From assembly GCF_900114085.1 (NCBI RefSeq), contig NZ_FORU01000002.1, positions 124,001 through 188,000 on the forward strand: a stretch of 64,000 bases of DNA. Reading direction: 5' to 3'. Every line of letters begins with the position of its first letter. Positions within the stretch are counted from its first letter, which is position 1. A program made the translations under genes and the position numbers. Origin of the DNA: Myroides guanonis. Lineage in GTDB: Bacteria > Bacteroidota > Bacteroidia > Flavobacteriales > Flavobacteriaceae. Below are positions 38,834 to 48,725 of this stretch, piece after piece. The notes below the pieces were generated by a model. The model was given only the letters and a program-made list of their open reading frames with translations. It was not told the origin of the DNA and did not search any database.

Positions 38834-38998
38834 CTAACGGTTGTATTTAGGGTTATTTAAAATCACCAAAGCAGCTATAACTCCAGGAACCCATCCACAA
38901 ATAGTCAAAAGCAATACGATTAAAATAGACCCACATCCCTTATCAAACACCGCAAGAGGTGGTAGAAACAAAGACAAAATTACTCTCCAAAAACTCAT
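38834..38998 (-). CDS. small membrane protein of the YqaE/Pmp3 family
   Basis: A 54-residue frame found by direct reading of the strand upstream of lipB. It starts MSFWRVILSLFLPPLAVFDK, continues with a GCG motif, and ends VLLLTICGWVPGVIAALVIL-NNPKYNR. Two hydrophobic helices joined by a KGCGS turn, the FLPPLAV motif and the GW(I/V)PG motif are diagnostic for the Pmp3/YqaE/UPF0057 family of stress-related membrane peptides. The stop codon is one base before the lipB ATG, so translation of the two is probably coupled. The function in bacteria is not settled. Confidence 0.9.
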   Translation of the reverse strand: MSFWRVILSLFLPPLAVFDKGCGSILIVLLLTICGWVPGVIAALVILNNPKYNR

Positions 38999-39134
38999 AC
39001 TATATTGTTTTTACATATGATTACAAAATTCGTCATTTTTGATTGAATACTCAACTCTTTTAGCAATTGCTTTTATTTTTACAATAAATCTTTGACTTTC
39101 AGTCCTTCAATTTTAAAACAAAACATCAGCAACT

Positions 39135-39149
39135 ATAGAACAGTTCTAT
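39135..39149. repeat. 15-bp palindrome upstream of lysS
   Basis: ATAGAAC-A-GTTCTAT is a perfect inverted repeat 40 bp before the lysS -33 element, in the spacer shared with the leftward Pmp3/lipB pair. It could be an operator; no known regulator is implied. Confidence 0.35.
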
Positions 39150-39188
39150 CGTTTATTGAAAACCAACACTTGATTTACACACTTACAA

Positions 39189-39219
39189 TTGCCACGCTCT
39201 CAAATAATAACTATATTTG
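39189..39219 (+). promoter_or_regulatory. promoter of lysS
   Basis: TTG (39189-39191), 20 nt, then TATATTTG (39212-39219) match the consensus. The TTG at 39189 is therefore a -33 element and not a translation start. Confidence 0.75.
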
Positions 39220-39245
39220 CGCTCTTATATAAATTCACAATTATT

Positions 39246-40946
39246 ATGCAACTTTCAGAACAAGAAATCATCAGAAGAGAAAAGCTAAGTAAGCTACAAG
39301 CACTTGGTGTCAATCCTTATCCTGCTAACCTATTTGCTGTGAACCACACTTCAAAGCAAATTAAGGATGATTTTAAGGAAGGTAAGCAGGTAATTGTAGC
39401 AGGAAGACTAATGTCTTCTAGAATTCAAGGAAAGGCTTCTTTTGCAGAACTACAAGATAGCGAAGGTAGAATTCAATTGTATATCAATAGAGATGAATTA
39501 TGCCCAGGAGAAGATAAAACCTTATATAATGAGGTATATAAAAAACTAATAGACCTTGGTGATTTTATCGGTATAGAAGGATCTCTTTTTACAACTCAGG
39601 TTGGTGAAAAGACACTTCGCGTAGAAAAACTTACACTATTAAGCAAATCACTTCGCCCTCTACCTCTACCAAAAACAGATGCAGACGGGAACGTTTTTGA
39701 TTCTTTCACAGACCCAGAATTACGCTATAGAATGCGTTATGTGGACTTAGTTGTAAATCCACACATAAAAGAAACGTTTATTAAAAGAACGAAGTTGTTT
39801 AGCGCAATGCGTAACTATTTTAATGAAGCAGGGTATTTTGAAGTAGAAACACCTGTACTACAATCTATACCAGGAGGAGCCGCAGCAAGCCCTTTTATAA
39901 CACATCACAATGCTTTAGACATTCCTTTATACTTAAGAATAGCCAACGAACTTTATTTAAAAAGACTCATCGTTGGAGGTTTTGATGGTGTTTATGAATT
40001 TTCTAAAAACTTCCGTAATGAAGGAATGGACAGAACCCACAATCCAGAGTTCACAGCAATGGAAATCTATGTAGCATATAAAGACTACAATTGGATGATG
40101 GATTTTACAGAAAATTTATTAGAACATTGTGCAAAAGAAGTAAACGGAACAACAGAAGCTACTTTTGGAAATCATAAGATAAACTTCAAAGCTCCTTATA
40201 AGAGAATCACTATGACAGACTCTATCAAAGAGTTTACTGGTTTTGATATTACAGGGAAAACAGAAGATGAAATCCGCCAAGCCGCACTAGAAATGGGAAT
40301 AGCAGTGGACGACTCTATGGGTAAAGGTAAATTGATAGACGAAATATTTGGAGAGAAATGTGAAGGAAACTATATACAACCAACCTTCATTACAGACTAT
40401 CCAAAAGAGATGTCTCCATTAACCAAAGAACACCGTGATAACCCAGAATTAACAGAGCGTTTTGAACTTATGATATGTGGTAAAGAAGTTGCCAATGCAT
40501 ATTCAGAATTAAACGACCCAATAGACCAAAGAGAACGTTTTGAAGCTCAATTAGCATTAGCTGACAGAGGTGATGACGAAGCTATGTTTATTGATCAAGA
40601 CTTCTTAAGAGCTCTAGAATATGGGATGCCTCCAACATCAGGACTAGGAATTGGAATGGACCGTTTAATAATGTTCCTAACAAACAACCCTTCCATCCAA
40701 GAAGTACTATTCTTCCCACAAATGCGCCCTGAAAAGAAAACAATAGAAGTAGAGTTATCCGAAGATGAAAAGCTATTGGTTTCTATATTGGAAAAAGCAG
40801 AAGGTAAAATGGAAATAACCACTCTAAAAGAAACAGCTGGCTTAAGCGGTAAGAAATGGGACAAAGCCATGAAAGGACTTGCTTCTCATGACTTAACTCA
40901 AGTAATGACAGAAAACGACGTAAAAGTAGTAATCTACAAACACTAA
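39246..40946 (+). CDS. lysS: lysine--tRNA ligase (class II)
   Basis: Starting at the ATG at 39246 (MQLSEQEIIRREKLSKL, 566 residues). The open frame extends upstream to a TTG at 39189, but that stretch is the promoter. It has an N-terminal OB-fold anticodon-binding domain (~55-170, VIVAGRLMSSRIQGKASFAE) and a class II catalytic core (motif 2 FRNEGMDRTHNPEFT, motif 3 GLGIGMDRLIMFL). The core normally ends near residue 505. Here a further ~60 residues (SEDEKLLVSILEKAEGKMEI onward) form a small helical, winged-helix-like tail seen in flavobacterial enzymes. It ends with its own terminator. Confidence 0.97.
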   Translation: MQLSEQEIIRREKLSKLQALGVNPYPANLFAVNHTSKQIKDDFKEGKQVIVAGRLMSSRIQGKASFAELQDSEGRIQLYINRDELCPGEDKTLYNEVYKKLIDLGDFIGIEGSLFTTQVGEKTLRVEKLTLLSKSLRPLPLPKTDADGNVFDSFTDPELRYRMRYVDLVVNPHIKETFIKRTKLFSAMRNYFNEAGYFEVETPVLQSIPGGAAASPFITHHNALDIPLYLRIANELYLKRLIVGGFDGVYEFSKNFRNEGMDRTHNPEFTAMEIYVAYKDYNWMMDFTENLLEHCAKEVNGTTEATFGNHKINFKAPYKRITMTDSIKEFTGFDITGKTEDEIRQAALEMGIAVDDSMGKGKLIDEIFGEKCEGNYIQPTFITDYPKEMSPLTKEHRDNPELTERFELMICGKEVANAYSELNDPIDQRERFEAQLALADRGDDEAMFIDQDFLRALEYGMPPTSGLGIGMDRLIMFLTNNPSIQEVLFFPQMRPEKKTIEVELSEDEKLLVSILEKAEGKMEITTLKETAGLSGKKWDKAMKGLASHDLTQVMTENDVKVVIYKH

Positions 40947-40966
40947 AATACAGACGTTAAAAAAAC

Positions 40967-41003
40967 AAAGGCGTAGCAGTTCTAATACTTGCTACGCCTT
41001 TTT
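40967..41003 (+). terminator. terminator of lysS
   Basis: A 12-bp stem AAAGGCGTAGCA / TGCTACGCCTTT with an 11-nt loop runs into T5. Confidence 0.85.
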
Positions 41004-41021
41004 ACTTTAAAAAACCTCATT

Positions 41022-41060
41022 AAAAAAGCCACTTCATATTAAATACTGAAGTGGCTTTTT
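41022..41060 (-). terminator. terminator of rpoD
   Basis: A 14-bp stem AAAAAGCCACTTCA / TGAAGTGGCTTTTT with a ~10-nt loop lies 16 nt after the rpoD stop on the leftward strand. It is separate from the neighbouring lysS terminator. Confidence 0.8.
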
Positions 41061-41075
41061 ATATATTCTAAATCC

Positions 41076-41939
41076 TTATCCTAAATACGTTTTCAAGATT
41101 TTACTTCTTGAAGTATGTTTTAATCTGCGAATAGCTTTCTCTTTAATTTGCCTAACACGTTCACGAGTCAAATCAAAAGTCTCACCTATCTCTTCTAATG
41201 TCATAGGATGCTGGTCTCCCAATCCAAAATACAAACGCACTACATCAGCTTCTCTAGGCGTCAACGTCTCTAATGCACGCTCAATCTCAGTACGCAAAGA
41301 TTCGTGAATTAACTCACGGTCTGGGTTTGGAGATTCTCCAGAACGCAAAACGTCATATAAGTTAGAATCTTCTCCTTCAACCAAAGGTGCATCCATTGAC
41401 AAGTGACGTCCAGAGTTTTTCATACTCTCTTTCACATCATTAACAGTCATGTCAAGCTCTTTAGCAATTTCCTCAGCAGAAGGTGGTCGCTCATTAGATT
41501 GCTCCAACAAAGCATACATTTTATTGATTTTATTAATCGACCCAATCTTATTCAAAGGTAAACGTACGATTCTCGATTGTTCTGCCAAGGCAGACAAAAT
41601 AGACTGTCTAATCCACCAAACAGCATAAGAAATAAATTTAAATCCACGAGTTTCATCAAAACGTTGTGCTGCTTTGATCAATCCTAAGTTACCCTCATTA
41701 ATCAAATCGGGAAGTGTCAACCCTTGGTTTTGATATTGTTTCGCTACTGAAACTACAAAACGTAAATTCGCCTTAGTCAATTTTTCTAAAGCTCTTTGAT
41801 CACCTGCTTTGATTCTTTGTGCTAACTCTACCTCTTCATCTGCCGTAATCAAATCTACCTTACCAATTTCTTGCAAATATTTATCTAACGACGCCGTCTC
41901 ACGATTGGTTACTTGCTTGGTAATTTTAAGTTGTCTCAT
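41076..41939 (-). CDS. rpoD: primary RNA polymerase sigma factor (sigma-70 / SigA, Bacteroidota short form)
   Basis: 287 residues. It has region 1.2 ([20 protein letters not shown]), region 2 with [20 protein letters not shown] and the -10 recognition helix [18 protein letters not shown], region 3 and region 4 with the helix-turn-helix [28 protein letters not shown]. It lacks region 1.1 and the non-conserved region, as expected for the Bacteroidota housekeeping sigma that reads TTG/TAnnTTTG promoters, several of which are seen in this window. It is a single gene with its own terminator. Confidence 0.97.
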   Translation of the reverse strand: MRQLKITKQVTNRETASLDKYLQEIGKVDLITADEEVELAQRIKAGDQRALEKLTKANLRFVVSVAKQYQNQGLTLPDLINEGNLGLIKAAQRFDETRGFKFISYAVWWIRQSILSALAEQSRIVRLPLNKIGSINKINKMYALLEQSNERPPSAEEIAKELDMTVNDVKESMKNSGRHLSMDAPLVEGEDSNLYDVLRSGESPNPDRELIHESLRTEIERALETLTPREADVVRLYFGLGDQHPMTLEEIGETFDLTRERVRQIKEKAIRRLKHTSRSKILKTYLG

Positions 41940-42046
41940 AGTATTATATCCGTTTAATTTTGTGTTTTGTTGTCACCAACTACTAGTTATACGTACGATG
42001 AGTACAAAAGGTTTCATTTTTTTGTAAAAAAGTTTTAAATAAAAAT

Positions 42047-42071
42047 AAAGCCCCACTTTTAGTGGGGCTTT
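42047..42071 (-). terminator. terminator of the tmm-like gene
   Basis: An 11-bp stem AAAGCCCCACT / AGTGGGGCTTT with a 3-nt loop, followed by an AT/T-rich run on the leftward strand, lies 10 nt after the stop. Confidence 0.8.
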
Positions 42072-42081
42072 ATAGAATATA

Positions 42082-43727
<1,646 letters not shown>

Positions 43728-43732
43728 AACTA

Positions 43733-43762
43733 CAAATATACTAAAATTTAAAGAAAAGACAA
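43733..43762 (-). promoter_or_regulatory. promoter of the tmm-like gene
   Basis: On the leftward strand TTG (43762-43760), 19 nt, then TATATTTG (43740 down to 43733) are a perfect match. It places the transcript start ~260 nt before the coding region. Confidence 0.7.
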
Positions 43763-43860
43763 AACACAAAGCACTTGAACAATAAACAACTTAAAAGAAT
43801 TAACCAAAAATTAGCACTCTAAGCTCTCAACATATCTTTCCAATCATTTCGTTAATATAT

Positions 43861-43893
43861 AAAAAAAATGGGCTACAAATTGTAGCCCATTTT
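43861..43893 (-). terminator. terminator of pnp
   Basis: A 12-bp stem AATGGGCTACAA / TTGTAGCCCATT is followed on the leftward strand by T8. It starts 17 nt after the pnp stop. Confidence 0.85.
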
Positions 43894-43909
43894 CCTATTT
43901 ATCAAAATA

Positions 43910-46090
43910 CTAATTCTTTTTGTCAGAATCAGATTGTCTCGGTTTAAAATCACCTTCAGCCTTAGGCTCTCTTGGAGGTCTAGGTAAAAGAGCTTTTTTA
44001 GAAACTTTTTCTTTTCTAGTTTTAGGATCAACCCCTAGGTATTTAACATCAAATACATCTCCCATTTTAACAACGTCAGATACATTTTCAGTTCTCTCCC
44101 AAGCCAATTCAGAAACGTGTAATAAAACTTCATTTCCTGGTGTATCTATATACTCAACAACAGCACCAAAATCTAACATTTTAACTACTTTCACTGAATA
44201 AGTCCCACCCATTTCTGGTTTGAAAGTGATAGAGCGAATTTTCGCTAAAACAGCTTCAATACCATCTGGATCTGTTCCAAGGATTTCAATAACACCCTCT
44301 TCATTCACCTCGTTGATAACAATTGTTGTGCCAGTAGCTTTTTGTAATTCTTGAATTACTTTACCACCTGGACCAATCAAAGCACCAATAAAGTTACCAG
44401 GAATAGTTCTTGTAATAATTTTCGGAGCTTTAGGTTTCACGTCAGCATTTGGAACTTCCATAGTTTCCATGATTTTACCTAAAATATGCAAACGACCATC
44501 ACGAGCTTGAGATAAAGCTTGTTCCATGATATCATATGCCAAACCTTCAATCTTGATATCCATTTGACAAGCTGTAATTCCTTCAGCAGTACCTGTTACT
44601 TTAAAGTCCATATCTCCTAAGTGATCTTCGTCCCCCAAAATATCAGACAAAACAGCCCAACGACCCGTTTTTGCATCTGAAATTAATCCCATAGCAATAC
44701 CAGAAACTGGTTTACTAATTTGGATACCAGCATCCATTAACGCCAATGTACCTGCACAAACAGTAGCCATAGAAGAAGAACCATTAGATTCTAATACATC
44801 AGAAACCACACGAATAGTATAAGGACAATCGGCAGGAATCATGTTTTTCAAAGCACGTTGTGCTAAGTTACCATGCCCAACCTCTCTACGAGAAGTACCT
44901 CTTAGTGGTCTTGCTTCTCCTGTAGAATATGGAGGAAAATTATAGTGTAAGTAGAAACGCTCTTCTCCTTGATCACTTGGTAAATCAATAATATTAGCCT
45001 CTCTAGATGTTCCAAGAGTAACAGTTGCTAATGCTTGTGTTTCTCCACGTGTAAAAATAGAAGAACCATGAGCAGATGGCAAGTAATTTACTTCTGACCA
45101 AATAGGACGAATCTCATCCGTTTTACGACCATCTAAACGAAGACCTTGATCTAAAATAACATTACGAACTGCTTCTTTTTGAACTTTAGAGTAGTACATT
45201 GAAATCATATCAGATTTTGCACTTTGCTCCTCTTCTGAGAATAAAGCTAACACCTCTGCTTTAACAATATCAAAATTCTCACTGCGTTCTTGTTTAGAAC
45301 TAGCAGATGAAGCAATAGTATACATTTTATCATATGCAGCAGAATGAATAGCAGACTCTACATTTGCATCTTCTTCTTCTCCTTCATACGTTCTATATCC
45401 CAAACCTAAAGCAGCACGCATACGTTCTTGTGCTTCGATTTGAGCTTTGATACTTTCATGACCGAATTTAATAGCTTCAATCATTTCAGCTTCAGAAACT
45501 TCTTTCATTTCCCCCTCTACCATTGCGATAGAATCTTTAGAAGCACCGATCATCATATCAAGATCCGCAACCTCTAATTGGGCTTTACTAGGATTTACAA
45601 TCAATTTCCCATCAACACGTGCAACACGTACTTCTGAAATATAATTGTAAAAAGGAATATCAGACACTGCTAAAGCAGCTGAAGCCGCTAAACCAGCTAA
45701 TGCATCTGGCATTACTTCTTCGTCATAAGACATCATCTGAATCATGATTTGAGTCTCTGCATGATAGTCATCTGGAAAAAGAGGACGCAACACACGGTCA
45801 ACCAATCTCATGGTTAAAATTTCTCTATCACTCGGACGAGCTTCACGTTTAAAAAAGCCTCCTGGAAAACGTCCAGCGGCAGAAAATTTCTCTCTGTAAT
45901 CTACAGTTAGTGGCAAAAAGTCCACCCCTGGATTTGCTGTTCTCGCTGAAACCGCAGTTGCAAGCAACATACAATCTCCCATGCGCACCACAACAGAACC
46001 ATCAGCTTGTTTTGCCAATTTTCCTGTTTCGATGGAGATGCTTCTACCATCTCCCAAATCGATAATTTCTTTAGTTACCTTAGGAATCAT
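43910..46090 (-). CDS. pnp: polyribonucleotide nucleotidyltransferase (PNPase)
   Basis: 726 residues. A 3'-5' phosphorolytic exoribonuclease of mRNA decay. It has two RNase PH domains (first: [20 protein letters not shown]; second: [60 protein letters not shown]). They are joined by a helical linker and followed by a KH domain ([18 protein letters not shown], ~570) and an S1 domain (~640-705), then a charged tail. It lies downstream of rpsO on the same strand in the classical rpsO-pnp order, but a terminator separates them. Its 5' leader has an unusual CA-rich stretch. Confidence 0.98.
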   Translation of the reverse strand: MIPKVTKEIIDLGDGRSISIETGKLAKQADGSVVVRMGDCMLLATAVSARTANPGVDFLPLTVDYREKFSAAGRFPGGFFKREARPSDREILTMRLVDRVLRPLFPDDYHAETQIMIQMMSYDEEVMPDALAGLAASAALAVSDIPFYNYISEVRVARVDGKLIVNPSKAQLEVADLDMMIGASKDSIAMVEGEMKEVSEAEMIEAIKFGHESIKAQIEAQERMRAALGLGYRTYEGEEEDANVESAIHSAAYDKMYTIASSASSKQERSENFDIVKAEVLALFSEEEQSAKSDMISMYYSKVQKEAVRNVILDQGLRLDGRKTDEIRPIWSEVNYLPSAHGSSIFTRGETQALATVTLGTSREANIIDLPSDQGEERFYLHYNFPPYSTGEARPLRGTSRREVGHGNLAQRALKNMIPADCPYTIRVVSDVLESNGSSSMATVCAGTLALMDAGIQISKPVSGIAMGLISDAKTGRWAVLSDILGDEDHLGDMDFKVTGTAEGITACQMDIKIEGLAYDIMEQALSQARDGRLHILGKIMETMEVPNADVKPKAPKIITRTIPGNFIGALIGPGGKVIQELQKATGTTIVINEVNEEGVIEILGTDPDGIEAVLAKIRSITFKPEMGGTYSVKVVKMLDFGAVVEYIDTPGNEVLLHVSELAWERTENVSDVVKMGDVFDVKYLGVDPKTRKEKVSKKALLPRPPREPKAEGDFKPRQSDSDKKN

Positions 46091-46149
46091 ACTAAATTTT
46101 TACTTTGATTAATTAAAAGGTTTTCGCCTTTATAAAAAAGGACTAAATG

Positions 46150-46186
46150 GGTTGTTGTGTTGTTGTAGTTGTGTGTAGTTGTATGA
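46150..46186 (-). other. low-complexity CA-rich stretch in the pnp leader
   Basis: On the leftward (transcribed) strand this segment consists of CAA/ACA/CTAC units with almost no G, so it should be single stranded in the RNA. It lies 60-96 nt before the pnp ATG. Confidence 0.4.
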
Positions 46187-46229
46187 AACCCAATGAAAAA
46201 CCAGACTTTTTTTCTGCCAAAAGACTAAA

Positions 46230-46260
46230 AAGAAAAAGAGGCGCAAAAGCACCTCTTTAG
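46230..46260 (-). terminator. terminator of rpsO
   Basis: A stem AAAGAGGTGC / GCGCCTCTTT (one G-T) with loop TTTT, followed by T-rich sequence, lies 6 nt after the rpsO stop on the leftward strand. Confidence 0.75.
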
Positions 46261-46266
46261 TATGGA

Positions 46267-46536
46267 TTATTTTCTAATACCCAATTCTTTAATAATTTCA
46301 CGATATCTATTGATATCTTTTTTCTTCAAGTAATCAAGAAGTCTTCTTCTTTTTCCTACTAAAAGTACTAATGAACGCTCTGTATTATAATCTTTACGAT
46401 TTCTTTTCAAGTGTTCAGTTAAGTGTGAAATTCTGAATGTAAAAAGTGCGATTTGCCCTTCTGCAGAACCTGTGTTTGCAATATTTCCACCGTGTTTAGT
46501 AAAAATATCTCCTTTAATTTCTTTTGTCAAATACAT
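46267..46536 (-). CDS. rpsO: 30S ribosomal protein S15
   Basis: S15 binds the central domain of 16S rRNA early in 30S assembly. The open frame extends to 46587, but the family N-terminus begins at the ATG at 46536 (MYLTKEIKGDIFTKHG), giving the normal 89 residues. Conserved features are TGSAEGQIALFTFRISHLTE, HLKRNRKDY and the end LVGKRRRLLDYLKKKD...YREIIKELGIRK. A -7-like TACATTTG (46603 down to 46596) lies upstream, without a clear -33. A terminator separates it from pnp. Confidence 0.98.
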   Translation of the reverse strand: MYLTKEIKGDIFTKHGGNIANTGSAEGQIALFTFRISHLTEHLKRNRKDYNTERSLVLLVGKRRRLLDYLKKKDINRYREIIKELGIRK

Positions 46537-46686
46537 GCCAATATTCTTTAAATGATTATTATGTAATGAATTATACAACCCGTACAATTCAGGCGCAAAT
46601 GTAATTCTATTTTTGAAATAAAACTAAACACATCGAAAAAATCTACTTTATTTTTAAAATAAAAGTCCTGCTAACTCGATTATTTA

Positions 46687-47142
46687 TTAAAACAATAAAG
46701 CAACCTCCTCAGCAACCTTCTCCAAAAACAAAACATCCTCGTCTCCAAAAGCCTCTGCTGTATGTGAATCGATATCAATCTGCCCAATATTCTTACCATT
46801 AACGAAAATTGGAACAACTATTTCTGACCGAACATCAATACTACAAGCAATATAATTATCCTGTGCATTTACATCATCGACAACAAATGTTTTCCCACTA
46901 ACTGCTACCTGCCCACAAATTCCCTTTCCAAAAGGAATAACTGTATGATCTGTAGGCTCCCCAGCAAAAGGACCTAAATAAAGAACAGTATCTGACTCTG
47001 CTGCAAAATAAAAACCTACCCAATCATAGAGAGAAAACTCTATTTCCATATACTCGCAAAGCTCTTGTAGCTTTTCATCACGAGAAACCCCTTCCTTTCT
47101 TAAAATCTTTTGGGTAATTAATTCAGCTTCTTCGTAATTCAT
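46687..47142 (-). CDS. free methionine-(R)-sulfoxide reductase (GAF domain)
   Basis: 151 residues, a single GAF domain. The fRMsr family reduces free Met-R-sulfoxide with cysteines in the GAF pocket. Family features are YDWVGFYFAAES, LGPFAGEPTDHTVIPFGKGI, Cys76 (GICGQ), Cys100 (YIACS) and SEIVVPIFVNGKNIGQIDID. Two of the family's characteristic cysteines (GICG and IAC) are present. A TATATTTG-like -7 element lies at 47161-47154 but with a short spacer. It is divergent from the exosortase gene, a pairing often seen in Flavobacteriia. Confidence 0.9.
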   Translation of the reverse strand: MNYEEAELITQKILRKEGVSRDEKLQELCEYMEIEFSLYDWVGFYFAAESDTVLYLGPFAGEPTDHTVIPFGKGICGQVAVSGKTFVVDDVNAQDNYIACSIDVRSEIVVPIFVNGKNIGQIDIDSHTAEAFGDEDVLFLEKVAEEVALLF

Positions 47143-47212
47143 ATCGTTTTTTACAAATATATTTTTTATCTATTCAAATCTAGGTTGTATTTTAGTTAAA
47201 AAAGATTTTTAA

Positions 47213-47743
47213 ATGAAAACCTTACCACCCTTTGTTTTTTTCATATTACGCTTTACTGCAATATACACTTCCTTAAGCGCAGTATATTACAAATACCTAA
47301 AACAATTTGAAGCAAAGAATCTTCAACTAGACCCTATTTCAAATTATGTTGCAAAAATCACACAAAAAAGTCTCCAATTATTTGATTTAAAAGTCTCTCT
47401 TCTAAAATCAAATCTAGAACCCGCAGTACTCGTTTTTATAAACCCAGATAAAGCCATTGTGAAAATTATAGAAGGCTGCAACAGCATAAGCATTATCATT
47501 CTTTTCGCCTCATTTATATTTGCCTTTTACTCAGGATTATTCAGAACCTTTTTGTTCATATTATTAGGTAGTCTCTCTATTTTCACGCTAAACATTCTTC
47601 GAATTGATTTGTTCATCCTAGGGTTGCATCATTATCCTCAACACAAAGACTTTCTACACGACATATTATTTCCTTTAAGCATCTATGGATATGTTTTACT
47701 ACTATGGTTAATATGGATTTTTAAACTAAATAAAAAACCATGA
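47213..47743 (+). CDS. xrtF: exosortase family protein XrtF
   Basis: 176 residues, with several hydrophobic helices. Exosortases are membrane cysteine peptidase/transpeptidases that process proteins with a C-terminal PEP-CTERM-like signal. The catalytic set is in place: Cys89 in IIEGCNSISII, Arg130 in LNILRIDLF and His149 in KDFLHDILFP. It is the minimal, short flavobacterial subfamily F. The TGA overlaps the ATG of the next gene (ATGA), coupling it to its dedicated partner protein. No protein in this window shows an obvious C-terminal sorting signal. Confidence 0.92.
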   Translation: MKTLPPFVFFILRFTAIYTSLSAVYYKYLKQFEAKNLQLDPISNYVAKITQKSLQLFDLKVSLLKSNLEPAVLVFINPDKAIVKIIEGCNSISIIILFASFIFAFYSGLFRTFLFILLGSLSIFTLNILRIDLFILGLHHYPQHKDFLHDILFPLSIYGYVLLLWLIWIFKLNKKP

Positions 47744-48174
47744 AGCAAACAAACATAAAAAGATTAGTAATTGGACTACTATCACTAATAGCACTTATAT
47801 TGATTCGAAATTTCGAAACCGAATTGTTTTATGACCCACTAATTTCCTATTTCAAACAGAACTACCATAATCTGCCTTTTCCAAATACCGACTACACGTT
47901 ACTATACATATCCTATACTGTAAGATTTCTGCTAAACAGCTTCTTTTCTATAGCAATACTATGGAACATATTTCAAAAGCAAGCACATCTTAAAATTATA
48001 TCTATAATCTATCTAACTTTTTACATAGTCTTACTATTGCTTTTATGCTATAGCCTACACTTCAAAGCGGACAATTTACAAATACTGATATATACTAGAA
48101 GATTCTTAATTCACCCTATTTTATTATTGATATTTATTGGTGCTCTCTTCTATCAAAAAAGAACAACTCCATAA
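47740..48174 (+). CDS. exosortase F system-associated protein
   Basis: 144 residues, hydrophobic throughout with about four predicted transmembrane helices (near 8-24, 55-75, 85-108 and 118-137). It has a basic N-terminus (MKQTNIKRLVIG) and the segment NFETELFYDPLISYFKQNY. By its translational overlap with xrtF and its size it is the small membrane protein that regularly accompanies XrtF in Flavobacteriia. Its biochemical role is unknown. Confidence 0.85.
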   Translation: MKQTNIKRLVIGLLSLIALILIRNFETELFYDPLISYFKQNYHNLPFPNTDYTLLYISYTVRFLLNSFFSIAILWNIFQKQAHLKIISIIYLTFYIVLLLLLCYSLHFKADNLQILIYTRRFLIHPILLLIFIGALFYQKRTTP

Positions 48175-48225
48175 ATTTTTAAAATTTTAACATTTAATTC
48201 ACTTCAATTTAAATACTTTTGTTAC

Positions 48226-48663
48226 ATGTCTAATAGAAAACATTTTAGTTATCTTTTCTTAGCCATCCTAATTTTCTCAAACATAGGGTGGTCTATCAAT
48301 GCACACTCTTGTCAAGGACAATTGCAGAAAACACTATTTTCTATTGCAGGTAAACATGAAAAAGGTAGCTGTACTGAAACACAAGACAAACCTAGTTGCT
48401 GCTCTACAGAACATACAGATTCCGAAACAAAAGAAGATAGTTGTTGTAAAAATGAAATCACTCAACCAAACTTAGATATATCTTCCTTTGTCAAGGTATT
48501 ACCTCTACAGCTAGAGTTAATATCACCGGACACAGATTGGTTTTATCCCATTTTTAGCAATATTATTCTAGGAGAGATATCTCCAGTCATTCCTGAGTTC
48601 TACACAGACACTCACGCACCCCCTCTTTTTAAACTCTATTGTAAATTTCAATTTTACGGGTGA
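48226..48663 (+). CDS. HYC_CC_PP-type cysteine-rich secreted protein
   Basis: 145 residues. A signal-anchor/signal peptide (to about residue 25) precedes a cysteine-rich region with HSC (27-29), Cys49, CC (58-59) and CC (73-74), and an end segment HAPPLFKLYC. This H-x-C / CC / PP pattern defines a small Bacteroidota family of unknown function. Vicinal cysteines and neighbours (TonB receptor and HMA protein downstream) point to soft-metal (copper-like) binding outside the cytoplasm (inference). A TACTTTTG box lies only 5 nt before the ATG, which, if used, would give an almost leaderless transcript. Confidence 0.8.
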   Translation: MSNRKHFSYLFLAILIFSNIGWSINAHSCQGQLQKTLFSIAGKHEKGSCTETQDKPSCCSTEHTDSETKEDSCCKNEITQPNLDISSFVKVLPLQLELISPDTDWFYPIFSNIILGEISPVIPEFYTDTHAPPLFKLYCKFQFYG

Positions 48664-48725
48664 TATAACTTTTTTATATAAGTAGAAAAGCTACAAAAAA
48701 AGTTAATACATCTAAACACCTATAA

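Noticed and set aside
39189..39245. TTG-initiated N-terminal extension of lysS
   Set aside because: The TTG is the -33 box of the lysS promoter and the -7 box lies within the would-be coding stretch; the family N-terminus starts at 39246.
43811..43820. TTAGCACTC, identical to a CIRCE half-site
   Set aside because: The matching inverted half GAGTGCTAA is absent and no heat-shock gene is nearby.
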